A DNA stretch of 64,000 nt from Castanea sativa (lineage: Eukaryota; Streptophyta; Magnoliopsida; Fagales; Fagaceae). The notes beneath the pieces are model-generated. The model searched no databases. It saw only the letters and a list, made by a program, of their open reading frames with translations, and was not told the origin of the DNA. Shown here piece by piece: positions 1-11,800 of the stretch (within the stretch, counting starts at the first letter, position 1; every line of letters starts with the position of its first letter). Made by a program: the position numbers and the translations under genes. The stretch spans positions 1,054,001 to 1,118,000 of the forward strand of contig NC_134022.1 in NCBI RefSeq assembly GCF_040712315.1. The letters run 5' to 3'.

Positions 1-373
1 GCCCATTGTCTCCGCTTGGGTCCCACATGTTAGTGAGACAATGGGCTTATATGCCCGTCTCACCCAAGATTTTTTCCCATTGGAAACGTCTGAAAGTGTC
101 AGTTGAGCTACAGTGCTCTTGGTCTACTGTGTGGACTTGTAACTAGCAAATGATATCTATATTTTTTGTGTGGATATGTAATCAATAAAGAAAAAGAACC
201 AAAGTGGGCATAGCACAAGTATATGGTTCAATTAAAAAAAGAGACCCCCTTAGGCCTTTTCAGTCCTTTCAATTCAATTAAATTACACTTTGGTCTTTGG
301 AAATTTGTTTGGCTAGCTTTGTGTACTTTTTTCGTTGTGTGATAATATCCATTGGGTTGTGTTCTTGTTCCAG
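1..373 (+). other. EDR2 intron, left part
   Basis: This is intronic sequence upstream of the first exon seen. It ends in a pyrimidine-rich tract and a CAG acceptor at 371-373. No coding exon was found here, so the next upstream PH-domain exon is outside the window. A short stretch near 100-125 resembles the tRNA-like part of local SINEs but is too degraded to call. Confidence 0.6.
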
Positions 374-3300
374 ATGGCAGCATTCAACATCCAGGAGGCA
401 TTACTCTGGAAGGAAAAGATAGAGTTTGTGATTGATCAGGTCTGTTGTTTTCAAACTTCGCGGTTTTAATTTTCCAACTAATCTGTGTTGTTGATCTGCT
501 CTATGATATTGTGGCTCCCATTATGTCTTTTGGGTGAAAATAAGAATGTCTCTGGTGAATCATTAAAACTTGTTGTTTACCAAATTTTTATATATTTATG
601 TGCAGAAAAATATATGGTTCCTGCATTGTAATGTTCAGCGCATATGGTACTCATTGAATGTTTATGTGTGCAGCATCAGGGATCACAAGTTGCAAATGGT
701 AACAAATATGTTTCTTTTGAATACAAACCTGGGATGGATAATGGAAGGACTGCTTCATCATCTGACCGCGAAAGTCAGTAAGTACTTTACTAAATTAACT
801 TTTCTCTTCTTCTTTTAGTTGTTATTATTAGTAGATGAAATTTATTTCGATCCCCAGCAACAGTGATATTTTTTAATACCTATCAAAAAAAAAAAATTTA
901 TGTGTAGTATTTGCATTATGTTTCAATTCTATTAAACGTTTAAAAGATTTGACTGATATAGATTAGTATTTTAGCTTTGTTTTCTGCACTTGTTTTTGTT
1001 ATAAACTTTAAACTGCTATTAGAGAAATGATTCTCTGCATTTTATGTGCAATGTTAGCATAATTGTTTATGTTTCTGGATTTGAATATACCTATATTAGA
1101 TGTTTTTTTAGACTTGACAGATATAGATTTAGATATTTGCTAGTAATTAATTTATATATACCTGTTCTCTTTTTTCCTTTTAAAATCTTGTATTTAAATT
1201 TTTGTTTTTTGATAAGTCAAAATCTTGTATTTAATTCAACATATCTCTGGCCTAAGATTAATTTTTGTCATGTTGCTTTGTTCATGTGTGATTGGGTAAT
1301 GTTGGTTTGTCTTGTATCTGTTGCCTTAATACTGTTTATGCAGCTTATGTTGTGTTTTTGATTGCATTACTGAGAATTGTTCCGTATTCAATATTGTACT
1401 CTTGTACTTTGTATTGCTTATAAAATACATGATTTTTATTTGTTCTCCCTGCTTCATAAATAATAATCTTCGATTCTTTTGTGCAGGTTCAGTGCACAAG
1501 AAGATGAAGATGATGCTAATCCAAATTTGTTGCGGAGAACAACGATTGGAAATGGTTTTCTTTAAATCCTTTTTTTTTTGTTCCAGTAGATGCATTCTCT
1601 ACTTGAATCTCATCATCTTTATATAAGTGGCAGGTCTTCCGGATTCAGTGTTTGACTGGACGCGTGAATTAGACTCGGAATTATCGAACCATAATACTAA
1701 CAATCAAGCATTTTCTAGAAAGCATTGGCGTCTTCTCCAATGCCAAAACGGCAAGTATTTTCTTACATCCTTTATTAGCAGTTTAGCTCAGAATGAATTT
1801 TTTTAGAAAACTTGCTTAAGGAATTGGATTTGGTGATATGATTGGTGTATGATGCAACATGTAATGGCATGGCCGAATAGATGAGTCACTTATGATTTCT
1901 TTTTGTTAACACTGACAGGACTTCGCATTTTTGAAGAACTTCTGGAAGTTGATTACCTTGTATGGCATTGTTTCTTTCTTTCTCTTACATGACATGATTA
2001 TAATTCGGTTGTTTTAGTTCAAGATCATTTCTTGTGGTTTTCCTTCTGCAGCCACGAAGCTGTAGTAGAGCAATGAAGGCTGTTGGTGTTGTGGAGGCTA
2101 CATGTGAAGAAATATTTGAACTTGTTATGAGCATGGATGGGATACGGTTTGAGTAGGTGTTTTCCCTTTTCAAATAATTCTTTTACAGATAACCCTAAAA
2201 GCGCATTGCTGTACTGCCCTTGTTGTATGCAGCAAGAGTCCACTATGTATACCTGCATGTGTGCATGTTCATTTTTAGGAACATTTACTTAGACATCTGG
2301 AACCTTTGTGCTATTTATACAAGAATACATATAAAAAACTTTGGTTGGAATATTTAGTGGTTCCCTCACAAGTAGTAGGACATAAAGACCTGTACAGTAA
2401 TACTATCCTCTAAAATGAGTGTTGCTCAATGTATTGAATAATTAGGGATTTTCTATGGGGAGGGGTGGGAAATGAGTTTAAATATCACCTGGTTAGTTGG
2501 AGGAGTGCCTGTGAACCACTTCAAAATGGGGGATTAGGCATCCGAGACTTGGTCCTTTTTAATAAGCCCTGTTGGGGAAGTGGTTGTGGTGGTATGCAAC
2601 GGAGAGAGATGCTTTTTGGAGAAGGGTAGTGGACACTAAATATGGCAGTATGTGGGGGGTTGGGGTTCTAATAATGTACAGGGGTCTTATGGGGTTTGAC
2701 TTTGGAAGAGTATCAAGAAGGGGTGGGATATGTTTAATCATTTTGTCAGCTTTAAGGTGGGTGATGGCTCTTCTATTAAATTCTGCCATGATTCTTGGTG
2801 AGGGGGGCTTCCTCTGAAAGATAATTTCCCAGAGTTGTATGGTATTGCACATATAAGAGCTGCATTGTGGCAGAGCTAATATCTTTCTCAGGGGATAGAT
2901 ATCATTGCAATGTCATTTTTACCCAATTGGTGCAAGATTGGGAGTTAGAGTTGATTGCCTCCTTTATGGATTTGATTTAAAGGGTGGTTTAGGATGTAAT
3001 TAGATTATGGGCATTGGGAAAAGCAAATAAATATGCAAAGGTGGAACTGCGGCAGTTTGTGAATCCTTGTAGTGCAATTGGCATTTCTTGGTGTTTTCAA
3101 CAGAGGTGAGGGTTCCAATCTCCCCTCCTCCATTGTAGCTATAGAACTACCAAAAAAAAAAAAAAAAAAAAATTGAGTTATGTACTCTATTTGAAGGACT
3201 ATCTGAAAGCTAGAGGGTTTTAAAACAGTATTTCTGGTGGTCGTTGAAATTGATGCTTTTTAATTGTGGGGAGTCAGTGGATCATCTTCTTCTTCATTAT

Positions 3301-6300
3301 CCTATAGCTTGAGAGTTGTGGTCGTTGGTGTTCTGTTTGTTTGGAATCCACTGGGTTATGCCTCGCAAGGTTATTGAGTTGTTTGAGTCTTGGCAGGGTA
3401 AGTTTGGACGACATCGAAGCATAGATTTGTGGAGACTTGTGCCTCATTGCTTGACATGGTGTATTTGGTGTGAAAGAAATGCTAGAAGTTTTGAGGGATG
3501 TGAACACTCTACGCTAGAGATTAAGTCTTTTTTTTACACACTCTCCTTGATTGGAGTGTGGTCTTTTGTCATCTTTCTTATTCTTCCCTTACTGTTTTAC
3601 TTGATCGTTGTAATTTGAGTTCTTGATTTGTGCCTCCATAGTAGATTCCCAATGTACTCGGGTTGACTGTTTTTCTTTTTTTAATAAAATTTTTCGTTAC
3701 TAATAAATTTTTTTTTTTTTTTTTTTTTTTTTGTGGGCGGGCTTTCATCTTATTATATGCTTTATTCCTCTCTTTGGGATAAATTTTATCTTCTATTGGT
3801 TAACCAGTCTTGGTTACTTTTCTTGGATTATACTTTTTACCTCTTGGCTAAATCTCTTTTTGTTTAGAAAGCATTTTATGGAAAATTGACCCATTATTTG
3901 AACAAATAATTTACATTTTTGTAATTTCAAATAATTATTTGAACAAAAACTTTCATCCATGGAACCCTAAATTGGAAAACAATGTCTATTTATTTGGGTC
4001 ATTTAGGAGCCTCAGATCAAAACAGATCCCAAATTCTGAATTTACGTGACCAATTGAATGAGACTTGAGTAAAAAAATTCACTGGTGGTCAATGGTTAGT
4101 CTATGGAGAGAAGGGGGGGCATGGGAGAGAATTTTTCTCATGGTGTGGAGATTATTTGTAGTGATTTGTTGAGTATGTGACGTTCTTGTGAAATGTTTCC
4201 ACTCTATTGAGTTTGTTTTCTATAGATCATAGAAAATATATCATCTTGGCTTGCGATTTTTATTGTACCGAACACCCGGATATGCAGAAAATGTTTTCCA
4301 CTAAAACAAACAAGGCCTTAATTGCCACAGTTGTGCAATCACAACTAACATCCTTTTATCACTTTTATTTTTTATTTATGAAACAAATTTTTTTTTAATT
4401 TTATTTATTTTTAGAATTTGATAGTTGGAGAAGGGGGATTTGAACCCTAGGTGTTTGTTGGAAACACTAGGAAGTGCTGATTGAGTTACAAGGCTCTTGG
4501 CTTAACATCATCTGTCACTTCCTATATGTTGAAGCATGCATTATATTGAAGATCAAGTGTCTGACTTTACCTAGCCAAGATCTGGAAATTTCATTGTTGG
4601 TCCGTCTGCTTCTATTTTAATTAGTTTTCTGAGGACTATGCCAGATTACCTCATTATGATCTTAAGACTCATGGTATCATAAATCTCCTGCCTTGCTCAT
4701 GTGCAAGGAAGACTTGCTGTAATATTTATTGCCCAAGTCATGTTCCATGGTTGCAAGTACTTTTGAGATGCATGACCACATCTTTCTCTGATGCCTTTCA
4801 GACTAAAATGAGGGAGCACAAGAATTAGTAATAATGACTAGCAATTGTCTTTAAAAAATTGACTAGCAATCAAGTATGCCATTTTCTTATAGGTTGTCCA
4901 AATACTACCTCATGCTTATTCTTAGTGATTGATAATCCCCTTTAGAAATTAGTTCATGATTTAGGGATTTTCCCCCAAATGGCATTTACTGCACAGTCAA
5001 TAGCTACTGAAAATTGTTGAACCATTGAGATTAAACCAGCCAAAATTGCATGGACCTGATGTCTTGATGATAGAAAATAACTGCAGGAAGCAATTCCTTA
5101 GGGGGCTTGTTTTGGAAGCTTGAAATCTCTTTAGGGGGTTGCATACAAGATCTTTAGCATCCTTTGTTTTTCAATGTCATAGGTAGCTGCAGGTCCGCTA
5201 CTATGCTCTCTCTATGCATTCATTTCATAGAGTGGCATAAGTGAGTGAACTAATGGGCTGTGCTTACACCCCAAGTGTTTTCTTTTAAATCATATGCTGC
5301 TCTGTGAACTAGAGGGCTGTCATATGCATTGATCTACTATACGATTAGGGGTTTTCTACAATGTTAAATTATGTTGTTTGGATTTATTTTTTATTTTTGA
5401 AGTTATAAATTTCTAGGATAATAAACTCATACGCAGATGTTGTAGAATGGAATATAGATTAGTTCGCACATGTGGTACTCAGACTCTCAGAGGTAATTCA
5501 AAATAGTTTAAACTGATATATTTTTTCAAGTTTATAAGCTTTATTACGCACGGCTTGCATTTTATTCTATTTTGGATCTTTTGTTGCTTCATTTTGTTAT
5601 TGGCGGTCTTCATTTGCTATTTAATTGGAATATTTTGGTGATTGGCTTCTGTTGTAAAAGGTGTGTTAATATTTATGTTTAAATCTTAGTGTTTCATGTC
5701 TGTGTTTAATACAACATTCAGACATGTATTTCTGTCCTTGTGTGCACCTATATGACTATGTCCATGTAACATGATCTCATGTGGCTTTAGAACATTTGAG
5801 TTTCTCTGTTTTCTTTTCTAAAAGATTTTCTTTGTGGATCTAAAAAGCTCCAGAATGTTTTGACTTAGCCCCAATTCCATGTTTAAAATACAATTTTCTT
5901 GTCTTGTTTGTACTTCTAAAGTTTTGTTTTTTTCCTCCCTTTCCATGCGTTGTACAGGTGGGATTGCAGTTTCCAGTATGGTAGCTTAGTTGAGGAGGTA
6001 GATGGACACACAGCATTACTTTATCACAGACTTCAGTTGGACTGGTTTCCGATGTAATGTTCTCTCCAAATTAATGTGTTAGAATTTATATAATTTTTAT
6101 ATTACTGCAGGCATGAGTTAATAGATTTTTGAAGAAAAATTATTAAAGCCTGGTGCTCCTTTGCTTACCCAATTACAGCTTCCCAACTGATCATAAAGTG
6201 AGCATCTGGATGTGTTCTAATATCTGCAAGTTTATGTCGTTGTGTTACAAAATTTTTTATACCCTCAAAATAATGGTATTTGTGCGTGTGTTGTGGGGAT

Positions 6301-8847
6301 ATACCTAATATGCATTGTTATAGTGTTTTATTTGAGGAGTGCTAACTAGAGAGGTTGCTCATTGGAGTTGGGAGTTTGAGGGATACTCCCAGTGGTTTCA
6401 CCACCTCTTGTGGTGCCTGGGCACCAGGGTTTGAATCCAACCAGCGCCCCTCCCCCTATATACCTAGCCACCCCCCCCCCCTCCCTCCGAAAAAAAAAAA
6501 AAGGAAGCTGCTCAGAGTTATTAGCAAGACAATGACACAGGAAAGCTGTTATGGTGTGGACTAGCTTGCTTATGTCTAAACAACCTATATCACCTTAAAC
6601 TTTATAAAAGAATTCTTTATACTGTATGGAAAATGTCATAATTCTCTCTAAAAGTTGTTCCTAGTACGTGTTTTTAACTTCAGCTAGTGCTTTAGGAACA
6701 TCATTTTGTTAATTTGTTTTTGTCTAGGTTGAATGTTTGGATTAACTGGGCTCTTTTGCATTCTTATCCTTGAGAACACTTTAAAAATGCTTTCCCCCCC
6801 TCTTGTAAGTCTTCTAGAGGACTTTCTATCTATTATAATTTCATAATTAATTTTGAATACCTGTTATTTTAACTATTTGTGTTTGACTCTTTGTTCAAGG
6901 ATAAGTTTTTTCTCCTTTTAAATGTCATATCATAAAAATTTTTTTGTTGTAGTTTTAAGTTTTAGTCGTTTCAGTTGTCAGAAAGAAAGCTTCCTCCTTC
7001 CTTTCTAAAATCATATGCATAATATCTCTTTAACTGTACCTACCAATCCATGCTGTTGCAGGTTTGTGTGGCCTCGTGATCTTTGTTATGTGCGATATTG
7101 GCGCCGAAATGATGACGGAAGTTATGGTAAGTGTTCTGGTTTTTTACCTCTTATTTGGTCGCCATCATTTCTTTTATTAGAAAATTTCACGTTTGCTTTC
7201 TTGTTGTTTTGCAGTTGTCTTATTTCGTTCTAGGGAACATGAGAACTGTGGTCCACAGCCAGGATATGTACGGGCACATATTGAGAGTAAGTTCCTTGTT
7301 ATCTTCTTTGTTTATGCCTGAGGCATAATTACTAAGAATTTAAGAGATGGAAACCATTTGTTTCGTTCTCTATATTGAACCATGTATAACATTATGTATT
7401 TGAACTTTCCCAGGTGGAGGATACAACATTTCACCTTTAAAACCTCGAAATGGGAGACCAAGGGCACAGGTGCAGCATCTTATGCAGATTGATCTGAAAG
7501 GATGGGGTGTAGGTTATGTATCATCATTTCAGCAACACTGTCTCCTTCAAATTTTAAATAGTGTCGCTGGTGAGTTCCTTCCCCTGCTTTTAATTTGTAA
7601 AATTTGGAGTGTTATTGCATGTTGGTATCATTTTTCAATGTCTTTGTTATGTTTATATCTAACTTCTCTCTGCTTTGGCTATTGAGGGGAGGTGGGATAG
7701 GAATTTGTGATTGTGGGGTTGGAATTTGGGTGATTATTGTTGGATTCTGGGTTTTCTTTGGTGCTGTCAGCGTCTAAACTATTAAAGTTTTTGTATTAAA
7801 GAAATAATATAACTTCAATAGAATTTAGAATCCCCAGTTTCTCACGAATAATACAAAGGAATGCCTTAGTCACTGGTAATGTGGGTTTGCAACTTTTTTG
7901 TTCATAGTTGCTTGTCAGCCCTTCAAACCCAGGCCATCAGCAATTCCAACTTGTGCCAAATTTTTTTGCATTCACTTGCTATACAATACAAGAGCCTGTG
8001 ACAATCCAATTTTTTTGAACACTGTTACTATAGCAACAGTGTTCAACTGCTGTTCATAAAGTTTTTCTTTTGTATAAACTGAATTGCAGTTTGCATAAAA
8101 TTTAGCTTTTACTATTCTTTCTTGTCCTAGGTGAGATTCCAGCTAGAAATCATGATGCAGGCAGCAAGAAGCCAATATTATTTAATTCAATTTTAAAAGC
8201 CAAATAATTTTGTAATTTTCTGGTTTATAGGGATGGGTTGTACTAATAGTCCATTGGGTCTAATTTTGGTTTTATTTGAGTTTAGTTATTTAATTTGGGT
8301 TTAGTAGTGAAGCCCAATGAATTTAAGGCCAAGTCCAAGTCCTATTAGAAGTTTCTAGAAGTCCAAGTTTCATTAGGAATAGGTTTTAGTTATCTATTTT
8401 TATGGATGCAATACACTCAATTCGAGGAGAAGAATACTTTTATTTTTTATTAGGAATACGTTTTAGTTATCTATTTTTATGGATGTAATACACTCAATTC
8501 GAGGAGAAAGAATACAGTTTTTCTTAAAAAAAAAAAAAATTTAGGCTAAGAAGCTTTATTTGAGGGTTGTGTGATACAACCTTCTTCCAAGGAAGTCCTA
8601 GGTATGATGCACACATGGATATGCACCTATTTTTTTCTGGCTAAGTAACACATGGATTTTTCCCCTTTTAAACCGTAAAAAATAAATTTCAAAACCCTAA
8701 GCCTCCCATCCATCAAATAGCCCCAAATAACCCAAACAGTTACATTAATGTGGTTAATGTTCACAGCCCTGGAACAGCAACGCAGATCTTGGGTTTTCCC
8801 CTTTGTTGCATCCGCAAATCTTTACTATTACTTTTCGCAATTAGAAA

Positions 8848-8892
<45 letters not shown>

Positions 8893-11800
8893 CTATGTTC
8901 TAGCCATTAAATTTCAGCAATGATACAAAAGAAGACATGAACGCGTGCACGGCCCCAACTGCCCCCGGGGGGGGGGGGGTTGTGTTAAAATTTGTTACTT
9001 TTTTGTGAATGAGCGTCGGCTTAAAAGGCATTTTTCTCTTCCCACAAGAATGGATGGATGGTGAGGTGGTCAAAGGCCATTGGTGCATGTGTAATTTACT
9101 AATAAAGAGAAAATGTTTGCAACATTTTAAGGACTTTGTTTGTAATTTCAGAGTTTGATGTACTGCTACCCATGTACAACCCCCAGTGTACCTGGAATTT
9201 TAATTTATACAATTTCATTATTTATCCAAAAAAAAAAAAACATTTTAAGGACTTTGTCTCTCTTTTACTTATTAAAAAAAGGGATTTTCTTTTCTCTTTC
9301 ATCTTTGTTTCAATTTAAGTGCACTCTTCAGCAGATTGCTGTCACTTTTCTGTATCACTACTGATCGTTTGTGTTTTTTTTCCCTTTCCTGCTTAAAATC
9401 TTGTTTGTGGTAGGACTGCGTGAATGGTTTGCCCAGACAGACGAGAGGAATGCTGCTCCAAGAATCCCTGTTATGGTTAATATGACATCAGCTTCTGCAT
9501 CCTCAAAGAAGGGTGGGAAATCTTCCCTTCATCCTAGTGCAGCTACTGATCAAATAAATGGTGCAAACAGAAATTCAGTGATGATGGATGAATACTCTGA
9601 TGACGATGAGGAATTTCAAATAGCTGAGGCTGAACAAGAGGTTTGATTTGCTCAAATGCCTGGTATTTTCTTTATTTTCTCTCTCTGAAGTCTGAATGTA
9701 AGTTATTCACATTTTTCAGGCAGACACACCTGGGCTTGAGAGTGATATCAAGAGAACAGGTAGATGATCACTAGTTCTTTTGTTTTTTTTTTTGTTAGAA
9801 ATAAAAAATATTGTAGCAGATATATAGATATGGAACTAAGTGGAAGATCTGATCACAATATTTTTCTTGAATTGAAGCCTTGGAAGAAGAACCAGTGGAC
9901 CAAATTGATTTGTCCTGTTTCTCGGGAAACCTCCGGCGTGATAATCGTGATAAAGCTCGTGACTGCTGGACGATTTCAGATGGAAACAACTTTAGAGTCC
10001 GAAGCAAGCATTTTTGTTATGATAAAACAAAGGTTTCCTATTAATTTGAGCTATTGGTTAGATTATTGGTTTTTTGTGGTTCAACTTTTAAGACCTTGTT
10101 TGCCTTGCTCTAACCAATTGTTGTCAAATATGTATTTGAAGATTCCTGCAGGAAAACATCTAATGGATCTTGTAGCTGTAGATTGGTTCAAGGACACAAA
10201 AAGAATCGACCATGTTGCTAGGCGTCAAGGATGTGCAGCACAAGTAAGTTTAGAAGCGAAACATTGTTTGGTTGTGTACTATTTTGCAGTGGATTGAATA
10301 TATACACTACCTTGTTTAAATGTATCGTTGTTTGTGAGTACTGAGTATGACGTAGAGCAAGCTTGATATGAAAACTAATGCAGCACAAAATTCTCCTAAG
10401 AAATTTGCCTTAGGAATCAACACTTAGAGTTGACTAGAGTTGGCAGAAAGCCATTGGAATAAATTCCGACTGAAATTATTCATCATGAACTTGTTTCCTT
10501 AAGAGTGCAATAGCTTGCTTATGTAGACTATTATGACTAAAACCTAATCCTAATTGACTCGAGTCAATGACCAATTATTGAATCACAAAAATAATCATGA
10601 CTCTAGGAAATAAAATAAAATACTAATAACTTAATTAACCAATAATGTCTAAAATAAAGTAAAATGGGTAAGTAGTAAAAATAGAGTTTAACAATTTACT
10701 AAAAATAGTGAATTTTTTGTTCCCTAGATTAACGCTCACTCAAATGCATGATATTCAAGGAGATATGGTAATGATTACAAAAAGCACCAATCCAATATCC
10801 AAGAATGTTGGTCCATACAGGATATTGGAGAAGATAAGTTCTAATGCTTATGTCCTTGAGTTACAATAAGACATGGGTATTAGTAATGTGTTTAATGTTG
10901 AAGATTTAACATTTTATACTAAACATTATGTTAATGTGTATGAGGCACATGCTGTTGTAGTTAGGTTGTCCCCAACCTCTAATGTAAAGGAAGAAATTTA
11001 GCATTCCCCTAACTTAAAGGAAAAAATCAAAGATGTTTGGTAGACATCGCAACATAGGGTTGTGGAGGGCTGTCCCACATTGTGTTTTATGGTGTTTTTG
11101 GCGAGAAAGGAACAGTAGATGCTTTGAGGGAAAGGAACGGTCGATTCTCGAGATTAAATCTCTCCTCCTCCACTCTTTGTTTGATTGGAGTTCTGTTTTT
11201 ACTTTTTTTCTTGTTCTAATCTTTTTGTTATACTTGATCATTCTAATTTATGAACTTGATGTACTCCTATCCATGTACACTACCGGTGTACCTGGGTATT
11301 TTGATTAATGAACCTTCGTTATTTATCAAAAAATAAAATAATAAATAAATAAATTTTATCGACAAGAGATGGTTGGAACCAGAAATACTTGGTTAAATGG
11401 AAGAATTCTCCACTCTCGGAGTCTACTTGGATTACTGCTAATGAGTTTCCAGGCATCAATGGTGACCTTGTGTTTTCATTCCCTTTTTTTTCTTGCAAGC
11501 GTCAGAGATTTTCCAAGTTGGGGAGAGATGATGGGGAGCCTAATTGACAGCTCCCTTTGAACGCTTATAAGTGACGAGGGAAAGTTGGTTTTAGTGCTCA
11601 AGCACTTATTTGGGATATTTGGATGATGGAGAGCTCTCTTGGGAGCTTGTTTAGTTAGTCTAAGTTAAATTGAGTTTGTTTGTTTGTTTTTTAATTTTTT
11701 TGATAATTTGATAGTTAAATTGAGTCCTTTTTGGTTTAGAAGTTCTTAAGAACTTTTCCTTTGTTATTAGGGTACTGGAAGAGGTTTGGATACCCTAGTT

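Larger units (their letters stand above)
2153..5957 (+). other. Large EDR2 intron with nested retroelements
   Basis: This is the longest intron of the gene (about 3.8 kb). It holds a truncated LINE with a SINE inside it, and a reverse-oriented SINE. From about 4500 to 5957 it is T-rich sequence in which I recognise nothing further. Both splice junctions are canonical and the flanking exons join in phase. Confidence 0.75.
7570..9413 (+). other. EDR2 intron with LTR fragment, SINE and short LINE
   Basis: This 1.8-kb intron contains an LTR-like fragment (8230-8530), a TA microsatellite (8850-8890), a run of 13 G (8967-8979), a SINE-like unit (8985-9095) and a very short LINE 3' end with target duplication (9122-9257). 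Splice sites are canonical. Confidence 0.7.

Noticed and set aside
374..376. ATG at 374 as the true start of the EDR2-like protein
   Set aside because: It follows a CAG acceptor and the text matches the middle to end of the family PH domain, so it is an internal Met of a larger gene.
2559..2852. Minus-strand 97-aa ORF
   Set aside because: It is antisense to the LINE remnant and has no domain.
6422..6440. tRNA gene suggested by GGGTTTGAATCC
   Set aside because: There is only a B-box-like motif; no cloverleaf can be folded and a poly(A) tail follows, so it is a SINE.
9764..10297. 177-aa ORF as a separate gene
   Set aside because: It overlaps two EDR2 exons in another frame; the family protein is read in the joined-exon frame.
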